A DNA stretch of 64,000 bases from NCBI RefSeq assembly GCF_000516985.1, contig NW_006917096.1:3271606-3335605 (forward strand). Reading direction: 5' to 3'. How positions within the stretch are numbered: position 1 is the stretch's first letter; every line of letters begins with the position of its first letter. Shown one piece after another: positions 48,892 through 59,943 of this stretch. The DNA is from Pestalotiopsis fici W106-1 (lineage: Eukaryota; Ascomycota; Sordariomycetes; Amphisphaeriales; Sporocadaceae). A program made the position numbers and the translations under genes. Under the pieces are notes generated by a model. The model saw only the letters and a program-made list of their open reading frames with translations. It did no database searches and was not told the DNA's origin.

Positions 48892-51069
48892 CGGCGACCA
48901 TGGCAGACCTGAAGGAGCCGGCGCATGGTGGTCTCTGGTCGAGTTATGCCGGCTCAACAGTACCACTGTCGACTCGCTTCCCTCATCATGTAGACTCGGC
49001 GCTTCCGCATTCTTCAGCGGCACCGCCTCAGCACAGCGCTGGCCGGACAAGGACCAGCATCGACCACCCATTCACCTACCCCAGGTACTCTCAAGGAGAT
49101 ACGGACGCCTTTCACCGGCAGCAGCAGCAACAGCAGCATCACTCGTTGACGCAACACCACAGTTATCCAAACCTGAAGCGCTCCTATGATGAGAGCGAGC
49201 ACCCACCATACCAGGAGATCGTCCAGGACCTCAGAGATGACGGCTCAAAACTCACCGTCAACCACGACCACAAGCTGCTCTCTTTCCGTCGCGTCCAGGA
49301 CAAGCACACAATCGTTGACCAGCATGGACGAATGCAGCAGCTCGAGCTCTCGGCACAATTGCACGGGATGTTCTTCCTCTCGGAAATGCCAGCAAACACT
49401 AATGATGGGGCCACTATGCAGCCAGAACTTACCTGCTACCGCCGGAATCTCTTTCAGATCAGTGGATCGCTGATCACGCCGCGAGGCCAGTTGTCAATTC
49501 TGCGTGCAGAGACGGGGGAACAGGTCCCAGTGAGCAACACTGAAGTGACAGTATCAGCCATCGAGTCGGTTGACGGACACAATGTCCGACTTATTGTCAT
49601 CCCATGGAAGACGCCGCCACCAAATGCGCCAGAGCTGCCTCAAGGACCCGACCAGGAGCCGCCTTCTTTGCCATTGATTCCTTTCCAGGATGACGGTACT
49701 GAGACAGATGGCGAGTATGCGGTCTATCCCATTGGCTGGCGGCGTCTGCAGTTCCGAATGTGAGTTACTCGAAAGACGAGTACTCAAAGTGCTTGCTGCT
49801 AACCTTGATGACATAGTGCCACTGCCAACAATGGAAGACGCAAGGAGCTTCAACAGCACTTTGTAGTGCACCTGAAGGTTATGGGAACACTGAGCGATGG
49901 AAGCAAGGTTGTGCTGACGGAAGCTACGACAGCTCCCATCGTTGTGCGAGGGAGGAGCCCGAGAAATTTCCAGGCTCGCAAGGAGATCCCACTTCTGGGA
50001 TCAAGCGCTGGATCACGAGGACAGGCTCTCGTCGAGACGGGGTTGGGAATCGTTGCCGGGCCTCTGAGTGTCAAGCCCCAGGATAACAAGCTGAGGGGAT
50101 TGAACCTGGAACTGCCGCGAACTGCATTCACGTTTAACGCGACAAAGTTGCCAGGGACTCCTGTGACAATGAGATCAAAGTACGTGTGCTCTCCGTGCTC
50201 AAGGTCGAGGGCATGTCCCAACGACCGACCTCAAGCATCTTCCATACCTACTTCTTCCCTGACCTTCTGCAATCAAACAAAGGGGCACTGGAACGTATTC
50301 ACTAACCGTCAATAGCTCATATCCCTCTTGGAACCCGGCTAGTCAGCTTCCCGTTTCTCAGATGCCTCAGTCAGCGACGGCAGCATACGCACCAACCAGC
50401 CTCTCGGCCGAGGCCTACCAGAAGTTGCCAATTTCGGGAGCGCAAACGTACTCGACCGAGCCTCAGGATCTGCCTCTGCAAGCGACCATGCCCCCGGTCC
50501 AGGTCTCCATGGTAGCCAGCGAGCAACAGCCCGCAATCCGGACGCAGTATGCATATGTCGGAAACACGACAGCGCCGCCGCAGCTTTCGATTCCCGCGAC
50601 CGCCATGAGCACCGGCTCGGACAACAGCTTGAGCGTGCCCCGTTATGTCGACAGTGCCAGGCCGGCAAAGAGCCCTAGACATTCCACACACCAATCCGTC
50701 CACAGCGGTAGCTCGCTGACGAACAACGATGCTTCCGAATACCGCTATGGCTCGTCGTACGTGTCTGTGAATCACCATACCCCTGGCGACTTGACTTCGT
50801 CATCATACAATGCCGGCGACAGCGGTTCGGCTGGCGGACACGCCCAGCCTCCCTCGCGCGAGTACTACCCTCCAACCACGACGTGGACAACCACTGCCAG
50901 TGAACCCAACGCCACGGTGCATTCGTACCACAATACGGACAGCAGACCTTATGCGTACTCGGATCAATACAAGACTGGGCACGCAATGCCTCCGCTCAAG
51001 ACGGATCCGAACCAAGCGCAGTCCTCGTACGGTGGTCAGCTGAACCACTACAGCTGGAGCCCGACATGA
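48870..51069 (+). CDS. vib-1: NDT80/PhoG-domain transcription factor, VIB-1/XprG-like
   Basis: Three exons, 48870-49759, 49817-50179 and 50316-51069. The introns are 57 and 136 nt with GT-AG ends, CTAAC-type branch sites and agreeing phases. The total is 668 residues. A His/Gln-rich N-terminus precedes the NDT80 DNA-binding domain at about residues 115-415 (landmarks KLTVNHDHKLLSFRRVQDKH, MFFLSEMPANTNDG, YPIGWRRLQFR, RGRSPRNFQARKEIPL). The C-terminal 250 residues are Ser/Pro/Tyr-rich, as expected of an activation region. The p53-like NDT80 fold binds DNA in the nucleus. VIB-1 (Neurospora) and XprG (Aspergillus) control extracellular protease secretion, the response to carbon or nitrogen starvation, and heterokaryon-incompatibility cell death. 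Assignment to the VIB-1 branch rather than another NDT80 paralogue rests on overall length and N-terminal layout. A better initiation context exists at Met11 (48900). Confidence 0.85.
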
Positions 51070-51286
51070 GAAGCAGCAGCTGTTGCAATAAACTCGTCGC
51101 ATACTCGAACAGAGTACGGCTCATTAATAAACAACAAATAACCTGGCCGTCATCAAATACCAATACTCTGGTATCGGCTAGAGGCATGGCTCACAGGGGG
51201 GGCCTGCCAACATACTTGTACTATAATTGATTCAGGACCGCAGGCCAAGAACGGAAGGGCCACGGAATTCTGGACTCCGAGTCCGG

Positions 51287-51323
51287 TGGTTTCTTGAACG
51301 AGAAACCCTCGTTCAAGAAACCA
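51287..51323. repeat. Perfect 16-bp inverted repeat with a 5-nt loop
   Basis: The left arm TGGTTTCTTGAACGAG (51287-51302) and right arm CTCGTTCAAGAAACCA (51308-51323) are exact reverse complements around a 5-base loop (AAACC). It lies 218 bases after the VIB-1-like stop codon, so it is probably in the 3' UTR or just beyond it. In RNA it would form a very stable stem-loop; in DNA it could be a binding site or a cruciform. Confidence 0.9.
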
Positions 51324-52286
51324 GGGAATGCCCACAAATAAAGGAAGCAACAGGCTTTTGTGAATCGTATCTCCGGTTCGTGGTCCAGGGAGGACAAAAG
51401 AGGGTGTTGTTGATGCGGCCGCTGGATATTCCCTTCTACAACCTCCCCAGCATTCGAAAGTGCTTGAACCGCATCACAGCAAACACTTCTGGGCCGATTT
51501 TGTTTTATTTTCCCATCGCCCCGATCTCTCTCGAAAAGGGCGCGACGCGCAACAACATCAAAGCGATAGGGGTTTTGGCGTTTGATGGAGTAGTCTGTAT
51601 ACTTTGGAGATTTCCTGGGTTTTCTTCCGGTGGAAAATTCATTTTCTCTTTTTCTTTGTGTAGTTTTTCGCATATTATCTTTTTTTTTTCCGCGTCGATA
51701 TATATCTGCATATCAGACGACAGTATAGCATATATAGCTTGTAGGATGTGGTAGCTAGGCATTTGTCGATCTTAATCGCAAATAGGGAAGAACCGGCGAG
51801 CTGGGCCAAAGTGAGCAAGCTCGAACAAAAAAAATATCAAGTCCAACATGGGAATTATCCATTATTGCCAGTATTCTTTCGTGCTCATCTGCCAAGGACC
51901 ATGGTCGTGGCTGTCTGAATGGTTGTGATGTTATAATATGTGTATAGTCGTGTTAGCCGCATGATTAGAGCCCAGGCTCTTGTGTAAAGATGTTGAAGAA
52001 TACCAAGAGAAAGAGAAAGAAGAAGAAGTAAAGGAGGGTTTGTTGTTGGGCGGCAGCGGCTCGTTCGAGAGGCGGCGTCTGATGCCGTTTAAACGCGATT
52101 CCCGCCTCTGTGTAACTATTGAGGATCCTCGAGAATTGGTGTCGGGACAGGGAACCAGGTTCAATATCCCGCAATGTTGTGCAGGCGGAGAAATTTTCTT
52201 TTTCTTTTTTGGCAAGTAAGCAAGAGATTTGAATGTTTGATACGTGTGTAATCTGCAAGCTGAAGAGGATAAAAAAAGAAAGCATC

Positions 52287-52304
52287 GGCGGCGGCGGCGG
52301 CGGC
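52287..52304. repeat. (GGC)n trinucleotide repeat
   Basis: About six GGC units in a non-coding region. Confidence 0.7.
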
Positions 52305-54098
52305 TTCGGTTTGATGCAGCACTAGCAAGTCGGCGGGCCGCAGGATACGGGGCCCAAGACGTCCTTTTCTCTCTCGACTTATATTGTATGTGGGAGGTTG
52401 AGTGAAAGTCGAGGGTTCTCCTTGGTTTCCCACCAATTTTTGGCGTCTGTCCCGGGGCATTTTCTTTTTTTTCGGTTTTAAAGTCGACAAGAGACAGAAA
52501 AAAGGAAGAAGGAAAAAACCCGAGCCAAGAAATATATCCAAATGTGTGGATATCATGTGCGGTGCGGCTCAATACTGATGAAACAGCAGAAACATCGGAC
52601 GGGCGTCGGGACGAGTTGACTCTTTCCTCTTTAGTGAGGCCCCTAACGTAGGTTGGTTGAATCGATTACGTTCTTCTAAGAAACCAAAGAACTTTGACGG
52701 CTGGAGCGGCAATTGAAGAGGAATCGGGGTTTCTTGTTTTTTTTTCCTCAGTGATGAATAAAGTATAATCACAAGAGCAAAGGAATTGGAAGAAGGAGAA
52801 AAGAGAGGGCAAAGGAGGAAAAGTGAAAAAGGGAAAAAAGGTTATTCTGCCTTAACATGCCTCAACGTTATTCAAATGAGAGAGAAAAGAGAGGCTAGAG
52901 CTGTGACGATCCCTGACTACTGCCACGTTCTTCCAATGGGGGTAAGGGAATTCTCAATTCAACTTCTAGAAGTACCTTGGTATTTGGGAATTTCGGATTG
53001 AGAAGAACCCGCTTCGCTATTATTATGATTACTATTTGATCTACGGTCCCGTATCAAGTACGCTACACTACTGGCAATACTACTAGCTAGGCAATACGTA
53101 TGTGCAAGGCCCCAACAAAGACAAGGAGCCCCAAAAGCCTCATCAGGGGAAAGAAGGCAAAAGAGGGAATGACATTTGCACCGGTCCCGATTCCCACATC
53201 TCGTTGCAGGGGTTTGGGTTGAGAGAGAGAGGGAAAGATGGGGGGTGGAGGAAACATGGCAAACAAGAAAGCTGGATGGATGATCATTTGATCACGCGGC
53301 TGATCGGTCCAGCTAGCTACTGGGATATAGGGAAAGAAAAAAAGAGAGCCCATACACAGCAACAAGAAAAACACACATACGCAGATACAGCAATAGATGA
53401 GCAGCAGCAAGCAAGTCGACATCTCAATTTCGCAACTTTGACTAGAGTTTTGGGTCATGGGTGTTGAATGGGGAAATGCCATTTGCTGATCCCCTCCCAG
53501 TGGCCTGGAATTACCCGCCCCATCCGCTGTTGGCTGGCGTCTTTTGTCAGTGCACTACCGGTAGGGTTAGTGGATGGAGGGGGAGAAGAGGGGCCCCATC
53601 AACGGGAAGTCCGGTGCGTCGTACGGTACCTTTCTTATTAGTTGAGCCGCTTATTGCGATTGAACGCGCCAGCTGGCCGCCAGTCCAGGTTTGCTCTCTT
53701 CAGCAATTCTTATCAGCAAAACCGAGATTTGGCGTTTCGCTCTGACAGCTGCCAGAGACATCATCAGACCTTTTACAAAGCAAATTTCCCGACCCTCGTC
53801 CTCGCAGCGCCATCACATCACGATATTCTGTCCAGCGTCACATTGGATGCGGCGCCGCGCAAAATTACTCGTTCCCAAAACAGCGCAAAAAGACCCCCCC
53901 AATCATCAACATTCTAGCCTTCTTGGAATGCAAGACAGTCCCATGAAATATTGAATGAGCTCATTCCCTAAACAGCTCTAGCTACAGCAAAAGGACATTG
54001 CAAAACAGCCCATTGAATCCCAGTTTTTGGACTTTTGTTTCTCTTGGTGCAGTGCGGCGCCTCTTTTTTTGGACCACAAACAATCTATACACTAAACC

Positions 54099-55061
54099 AT
54101 GTTCGAGGTCCCAGACTCGAAGCGGTCAGTCTTTTTGCGCCGATCCCGAGAAAACTTAGAATGACCAAGACAAAAAAAAATTGTTGGCTGACGTCTATCA
54201 TGTACCAGGGTCCGGCGTGACGAGTTGTTTAATGATGTTGGTAATGATGGAGACGCACCCTCGGATGCCGAGGTCAGTCTAGATGAGGATGCGGAAAAGG
54301 AGCTGCGTCGACGACTCAATGCGCAGCTTTCCGGCCTGCTTGACTTTGACATTACTGCGCCCACTGAGCCTGTAAAGGGGTCGTCAGGGCAAGTTATTGG
54401 CGAAGCTGCTGCTGCCGAGGATGGGGAAGAGGAGCCTGATGAGCTCGCCTTTGAGTTTCGCCTTTTCCGCGACGAGGCACCTAGCCATACCGTCGTCATT
54501 CAGCAAAATGAGGACAAGCCCGGCGCTCTCGGTGCCGGTGGGTTCGTCATGCCAAGGCGGCCGGACGCGTATTACATCGCCGAGGCGCCCGACGCCGCGA
54601 CGCTCGAGAAGCTCAGGTACTCTGCCGTCTCCTCGGACCATCTCCTCGCCGACGCGGGGCGCAGACGTTGGGGCCTGGAGAGGCCGTGGCGGGTGTTGCG
54701 CATCAGCGTCAGCGGCAAGCCGTTGACAGACGGATCGTCGTCCGCCGTGACGGCTACAGCAGATGATGCAGACGCCAAAAAGAAGAGGCGGCCCGGCAAG
54801 AAGCGCAGAATCGTCCTCCGGACGCGCGCCAAGGCAGAAAAGGAAAAGGCCGAGGCCGCGCGCAAGTTCCTCGAGAGCAAGGAGGAGCACCTCAAGGCCA
54901 AGAAGCAGCGCCTGAACCGGGAAAAGAAGCTCAAGCGCAGGGCCAAGGACAAGGAAAAGAAGGCAGCCGCTGGCGCAACCGGTGACAGCGGTTCAGTGGC
55001 CGGGCAAGGGGCTGATGTGGAGATGGCAGACGATATCAGCGATGGCGGTTCGGCGGCGTGA
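54099..55061 (+). CDS. DUF2011 family protein of unknown function
   Basis: Exon 1 (54099-54124) encodes MFEVPDSKR up to the splice; exon 2 (54209-55061) continues VRRDELFNDVGNDG. The intron is 84 nt (donor GTCAGT, acceptor TACCAG) and the total is 292 residues. An acidic N-terminus precedes the conserved central part (about residues 80-170: LAFEFRLFRDEAPSHTVVI, RPDAYYIAEAP, WGLERPWRVLRI), which matches the fungal DUF2011 domain. The C-terminus is strongly basic and probably helical (KKKRRPGKKRRIVLRTRAKA and repeated KAKKQRL-type stretches), ending in an acidic tail. The basic region looks like a nuclear or nucleolar targeting segment, so a role in RNA or ribosome biology is possible, but I have no direct evidence of function. 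Confidence 0.82.
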
Positions 55062-56053
55062 TTTTGAAGCCTCGTGCCACATGCGATGAATTGAACCCGA
55101 GTGCATACGAAAGTTGGCATTGGTCATAGCCCATGGACAGTCTCTTGAAACCATTCTTGTCACTTGGTATAAACATATTTGGAGATTGCGCGGGCCATCT
55201 CCGTCGTGCTGCAAAAATGGCACAAAGACGGCCTGTTCTATATGCCAATTGTACATCCGGGCAGGCTGTATTGTCACATTTGATGCAGTCTTTAGGGCTG
55301 TAAGGCTCTATTTCTTCATGGGCGGCGTCGTTACACGGATATCTGGCCTTGCTATTCAGTGCTGGAAATCAGAGCTGGAAGAGAGGAATCTCTGAAGCTG
55401 TGGCTCAAAACTCGGCGGGTTTCCATTAGGCACATCCAGCTGGTTATACGCATGATGCACGGTGAAAATTTGGGGCACATTATGGTGATGTTACCTTTGA
55501 ATTTGGCACAAGCGTCCTGTAAGGGTCGAATGACGGAAGCAAAACTCCCACGCAACGTATTGCAGCGTTGCCTGCAAATAGTGATGGTTCGTCTCGGTAC
55601 ATACTTAAAGGCCATGGAGACTTGGTGCGAAACGGACATACAACGATTGTTATCAAGTATGCATCATCATGAAGTTGTGGGTGATTTGTTGAGTGCACCT
55701 GCAAGATCAGGCGGATCTAGGCAAGGGCCAAGCAACAGACAAGATGGCTGAATTCCATAATAGTCATTGTTACACACTGTTCGTAAAGGCATCCCGATGG
55801 TCCTCACCGTCAGAGCCTCTTGTGCAAGTACATGAGATATACTTTACTGTTTAGTAGATATCAAATTCACCTACGTATTAGTCTCACACCACAGCAGCAG
55901 CAGGCGCCTGTTTTTGACATTGTGAGGCCCATTGTGCGACATTTGTACTGTAGCTCATCGATATTGGTAAATACTAAGAGCTCTACCAGCAACTAGTGGG
56001 CGATGTGAGATAACCCCAATCTGGAATGCTTTCTTCGCTTGGGAATATCACGG
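55062..56053. other. Convergent intergenic region between the DUF2011 and phosphorylase/ankyrin genes
   Basis: 992 bp of 3' flanks. The ORF at 55359-55751 (130 codons) has no recognised similarity. Nothing supportable. Confidence 0.5.
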
Positions 56054-58906
56054 TTAAGAGCCTGAATCATTCCTCCTGCCCCTGAATCTCAGTCCCGAGG
56101 ATTGCTCATCCAGCACTCGAACATCAACACCCGTGCGTGTAGCTCCCTCCAATCTGTTCATTTCCCGTTTCCTTCGCATAGACTCTTGCCAAACATCATC
56201 TTCATTGAATCCACACTCGCACAGTGCCTTCTCCCATATATCATAGATCTCGTAGTCGTCGGCTATCTCGCAAAGCATGAGAATTCGATCACCAGTTGCA
56301 GATTCGTGGATATCTGCGCCAGCAGAGATCAATGATGTAAGGAGATTTATGCATCTTTGATGATCTTGGCTCTTCGACTTCGTGTTGAGTGGAATCGCTT
56401 CACCTGACATTTGACGGTCTGGAAGTTCTTGGTCCGAGGTCTCGAGACGTTTGAAGTCGTATATAAAGTATAAGGCGAGTGCAAGGGGGGACCACCCCTC
56501 TTCTTCGCGAATATTTGGATCTCCTCCGATATCCAGATAAAGCCTGAGGAGAGTCTCGTGCTCTGCCATATTTTCAGTTCTCTCCCACCCGAATGATCGA
56601 AAAACTGCACCATATCTCAAGAACAATTGAAAAACCCGAACCGCATCCTGGAAAGCGAATCCTTGACAAATATTTTCGTAGAGATTGGTCCAGCAAAACA
56701 TCAGTCCTGGCGAAGTTGGGTGTGGCGCATCGACGCAGTCTCGAATTGAAGGTAGCAGTTCTTCAATTTGATCAAGCTTTTTCGGGTATAACACCCACCT
56801 GGCAAGGTGATTGAATGGAATCTCATCCACGTCATCTAGTAGCATTCTATAGCCACTTTCATGGAGGAGATATCGGGAAATAGATGGTGCCCCCAAAGCG
56901 ACTGACAACTGGGTAGTCACTGAGCTTGAGGTCATGACACAAAGAGCAAAGAATCACAACTTACGAAAAAAACATTGAGGCCATTTCCATCTCTGTCTCT
57001 GAGACTCAAGCGCCGATCTTGGAGCATTTCCATAAAAGCGGCAAGGTCATCGTCATAAAGTATATCGTAAAGGGGAGAATCATCCGGGATAATCGAGAAT
57101 AATTGAATACGTGGGAGAATGTCATAGTAACCCGCGTTGTCAGGACCGGACGAATATGCAATGGAGAGTCCCTGTAAGCAGAGCTGTTTTTTTGGTATAA
57201 AGGTGAGTGTGATTCGGAAGTACTTTTCGTCCTGCCTTGGTACGCTGTTGCGGATGCGGTAAGAGGTAACCTTGATGACCAAGACTCCAATTGGAGTTCT
57301 AATGTAATTGAATGTAGAGAGCAAAGGCACAACTTGGGGCTTTGCCAGTGTACGATTGGATGAATGAGACAGGACAAGAGACGTTCCATGGCGGGTCATA
57401 GACTCTTGTGGTGAGTCCGTGGAAGAGACACCAGGTCCGGGGCTACTCGCGGGACTATGCGATGGACTGGTTCGGGTCTTTGCATGGTTCGAGGGCTCAA
57501 AAATGTTTTCTTCGTGCGCCTGCTTGGAAATATGGGTCGCAATCCCGTCTATTGCCCCAGAGGACCGACTAAAATTGTCCGAGAAAGGTGTGAGTTGCCG
57601 CTTGAGTTCAGCCCTTACAATCTGGCCCAGGTTGTGAGAATCATTCGCAGCTACCAAAGTCTTCGATATGGATGTTGCGATATTTTGCATACTGCTCGCT
57701 ACATGACTCTGTACACGATCAAAACCTTCAAGAAGTCGGGTATCCATAATGCGAGCCAGTTGTTCTGATTCTTGCTCGCGGTATAGCAAGCTTTCAGTGC
57801 AGTGATGTTTGTGACACCAGACTAGAGAGGAGGTGAGTTAACTCTCTATTCTGATTGCTAGAAGTGCATCTTGGTAGTAATGAACACGTACCTGCTTTTG
57901 ACGAAGGGGCCCAGTAGTCCAAGAAAGCCTTCATATAGGCTGCAGCCGTGGCAGCTGCATATCTTTGCCACCGCTTCGACTTGTGGCTATCGGCATAATC
58001 ACAAGCGCCTTTGATGACAACGCAGGGAAAATTGTCCCACACGCCCGCGCTCTCCATTTCGAAAGCAATCACTTTCTCCTGCTTTGCAATGGTGTCGCGC
58101 ATTTCGCCAGATTTCATGACTGTATCGCCCGACGCAATTAGTCCGACGTGCGCAGCGGGACGGTGCTCCAGGGCAGGTTCAAGACGATGACGAATGATCA
58201 GTGAACCGCTACACCCGACTTTGTCGCAGACGCCTGTTTCGTCAAGATGTCGATATCTCGAGTCAAACAGTCAGTCGTGCTCAACTCCTGGGTATTGGGC
58301 CAGCAGCCTTGATTGTTCCTGGAGTAGTTCGAGGTAGTAAGCCGCCTTATTGTCCAAGTCCTCGCGCACCCGTAGAACTCTCAGCTTTGCCAGCAAAGAC
58401 CGTATCTGTACATTTGGCCGACCCAGAACATCATGAATGGTGTCCTTGCGGACAAAACGAGTGGGCAACTGCCGGCCGAGATCGTATTGCACCACACCGT
58501 CGCTGATAATGACATCGCCGAGCACAATCTCCTCCTTTTCTGGCGTATACGGCGTTACGCCGCAAACTCCTACAATGAGCGCAAGCTCAATGTTAGGGAA
58601 CGAGGACCGGCACTGCGCGGCGGCAGCTGCAGAGTGGACTTTGCCCATGGCTGACAAGTGCACCAGCACGACATGATGCCGACCGATGACGCCAAACGTG
58701 TAGGCATTGACATCGCCGGCAGCCTTACTAGGCAGGGAGTCCTGGTAGTCATCCCAATGTTCGTCAAAGACGGCATCTGCGGCGTCGGCCTCGAGGGGGA
58801 GAGCGCAAAACACGGCGACGTGAAAGTCGCTCGGCGCCGGGCGTCGCGACTTCCTTGCGCGAGAGTCGTCAGCAGCCTCGGGAGCTGATGATGCCGAGGA
58901 AGCCAT
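56054..58906 (-). pseudogene. Nucleoside phosphorylase/ankyrin-type NLR-like gene with an in-frame TGA
   Basis: Three exons: 57892-58906, 56965-57821 and 56054-56908. The introns agree in phase and the total is 909 codons. Start at ATG 58906 (MASSASSAPEAADD). Residues about 20-330 form a PNP/UDP-phosphorylase domain (FHVAVFCALPLEADA, LIVGVCGVTPYTP, FEMESAGVWDNFPCVVIKGA, SKRWQRYAAATAAAYMKAFL), as at the N-terminus of many fungal NLR-like proteins. Codon 212 (58271-58273) is TGA, inside the conserved EHD-x-LFD motif where relatives usually have Arg or Gln. A CGA to TGA change would explain it. Translation would stop at 211 residues, yet the downstream frame stays intact. The rest carries a linker, the RTPIGVLVIKV-type pre-ankyrin segment and degenerate ankyrin-like repeats (EGWSPLALALYF, LISAGADIHESA). 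I see no NACHT P-loop. Recent inactivation, readthrough or sequence error are all possible. Confidence 0.75.
58271..58273 (-). other. Premature TGA codon in the phosphorylase domain
   Basis: TGA followed by CTG between the conserved EHD and LFDSRY residues. No pair of splice sites removes it without breaking the frame; a 52-nt candidate (GTTGAG to AAACAG) was tested and shifts the frame. Confidence 0.85.
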
Positions 58907-59943
58907 AACTGAGCGATTGCTAGCCAAACGTCAAATGAATGTTGGGCGACATATCTTCAATAAGCTGTGGTTCAAGAAGGAGTTCTTTGCACAATCTAGT
59001 ATTGATTGCTAGTGTCAGGTTCTCTCGGACCAGCAATGTCAAGGAAGAAGAAAAGGGAAAATATGCCCCATTTGAGAGAGCGGCTGAAGATAAGAGGGGT
59101 AAGTGTAAAAAGTACACAAGGCTTTTTCAATCAGACATCACCTGCAGCCCCCAAGGAATGGCTCTGCATCTCGGCTTACGCCCAACCTATATGGCGAGCC
59201 AGACCCGGCTTCCTGGCCCTATCATTGGACGAGGTGATTGGGCAGCTTTCCAATCTCTGGGGATTGCTTTTAGCAAAGTCAGCATCTGAAGTGCGTGATC
59301 ATAAACAATAGAAATGAATAGAGTGGTTGCCGATGAAATAGCGATAAAGACAATGGAATGAAGATTGAATGATGCGATTTGTATCCTAACCTTAGATAAG
59401 AAGACCGACAATCAAGGGTGGCGTCCATATCGCGCGAACATGCCGTGCATATCAACAAGATGACCAGCCCCAGCCCCTAATAAGGCTGTACCCCTACTAG
59501 TCATTCTATGACATATATGGTGAATAAAATCAGCACATGTGCAATGCATGCAACCACAAGACAGACGTTGAACAAAAGGCCATGATTTATGTTGTAAATT
59601 GTAAATTTATTGTATGTCATGTATCAGCGTACAGGCATAAATACGTTATCAAATTAGAAAGGCAGACACATGAGCACATGTTGCTCCCATCACGTCTTCT
59701 GCCAATCCTCCACTTGGGTATATACAATGCTTGTGCCTCCTCTGCCAACACAGCCTCCTCACTGGAATTAGAGTTCTGGTGTGGGCAAGGCACAAACTCT
59801 GGGACTCGATAGAAAATGAACTTTTGAAAAACCTGCAACGCCTAGCGAAAATTCCACCAAGCACGTGTATAGTATCCAACCCAACCGAGACACCAAATCT
59901 CAAATACAGCATTAAAAAGCAACTCCCAAAAGTATGTCCCAAA
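58907..59943. other. Intergenic region: phosphorylase/ankyrin promoter and farA 3' flank
   Basis: About 1 kb between two minus-strand genes. AT-rich towards the farA end. No conserved ORF. Confidence 0.55.

Larger units (their letters stand above)
51070..54098. other. Intergenic region downstream of the VIB-1-like gene
   Basis: 3 kb without a convincing ORF. It contains the perfect hairpin at 51287-51323, GGC repeats at 52287-52304, many T- and A-runs, and purine-rich stretches (52780-52860, 53220-53260). The first part is probably the 3' UTR of the VIB-1-like gene and the last part the promoter of the DUF2011 gene. Confidence 0.5.

Noticed and set aside
51931..52572. 213-codon minus-strand ORF
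   Set aside because: Ser/Phe/Lys low-complexity translation of purine/pyrimidine-rich repeats downstream of the VIB-1-like gene.
56054..57821. Ankyrin-type part as a separate gene from the phosphorylase domain
   Set aside because: Intron phases join it in frame to the phosphorylase exon, and PNP plus linker plus ankyrin is a known fungal architecture; no good separate promoter or start was seen.
58210..58290. Intron that would remove the premature TGA
   Set aside because: The only plausible GT-AG pair is 52 nt, shifts the frame and would delete conserved EHD/LFD residues.
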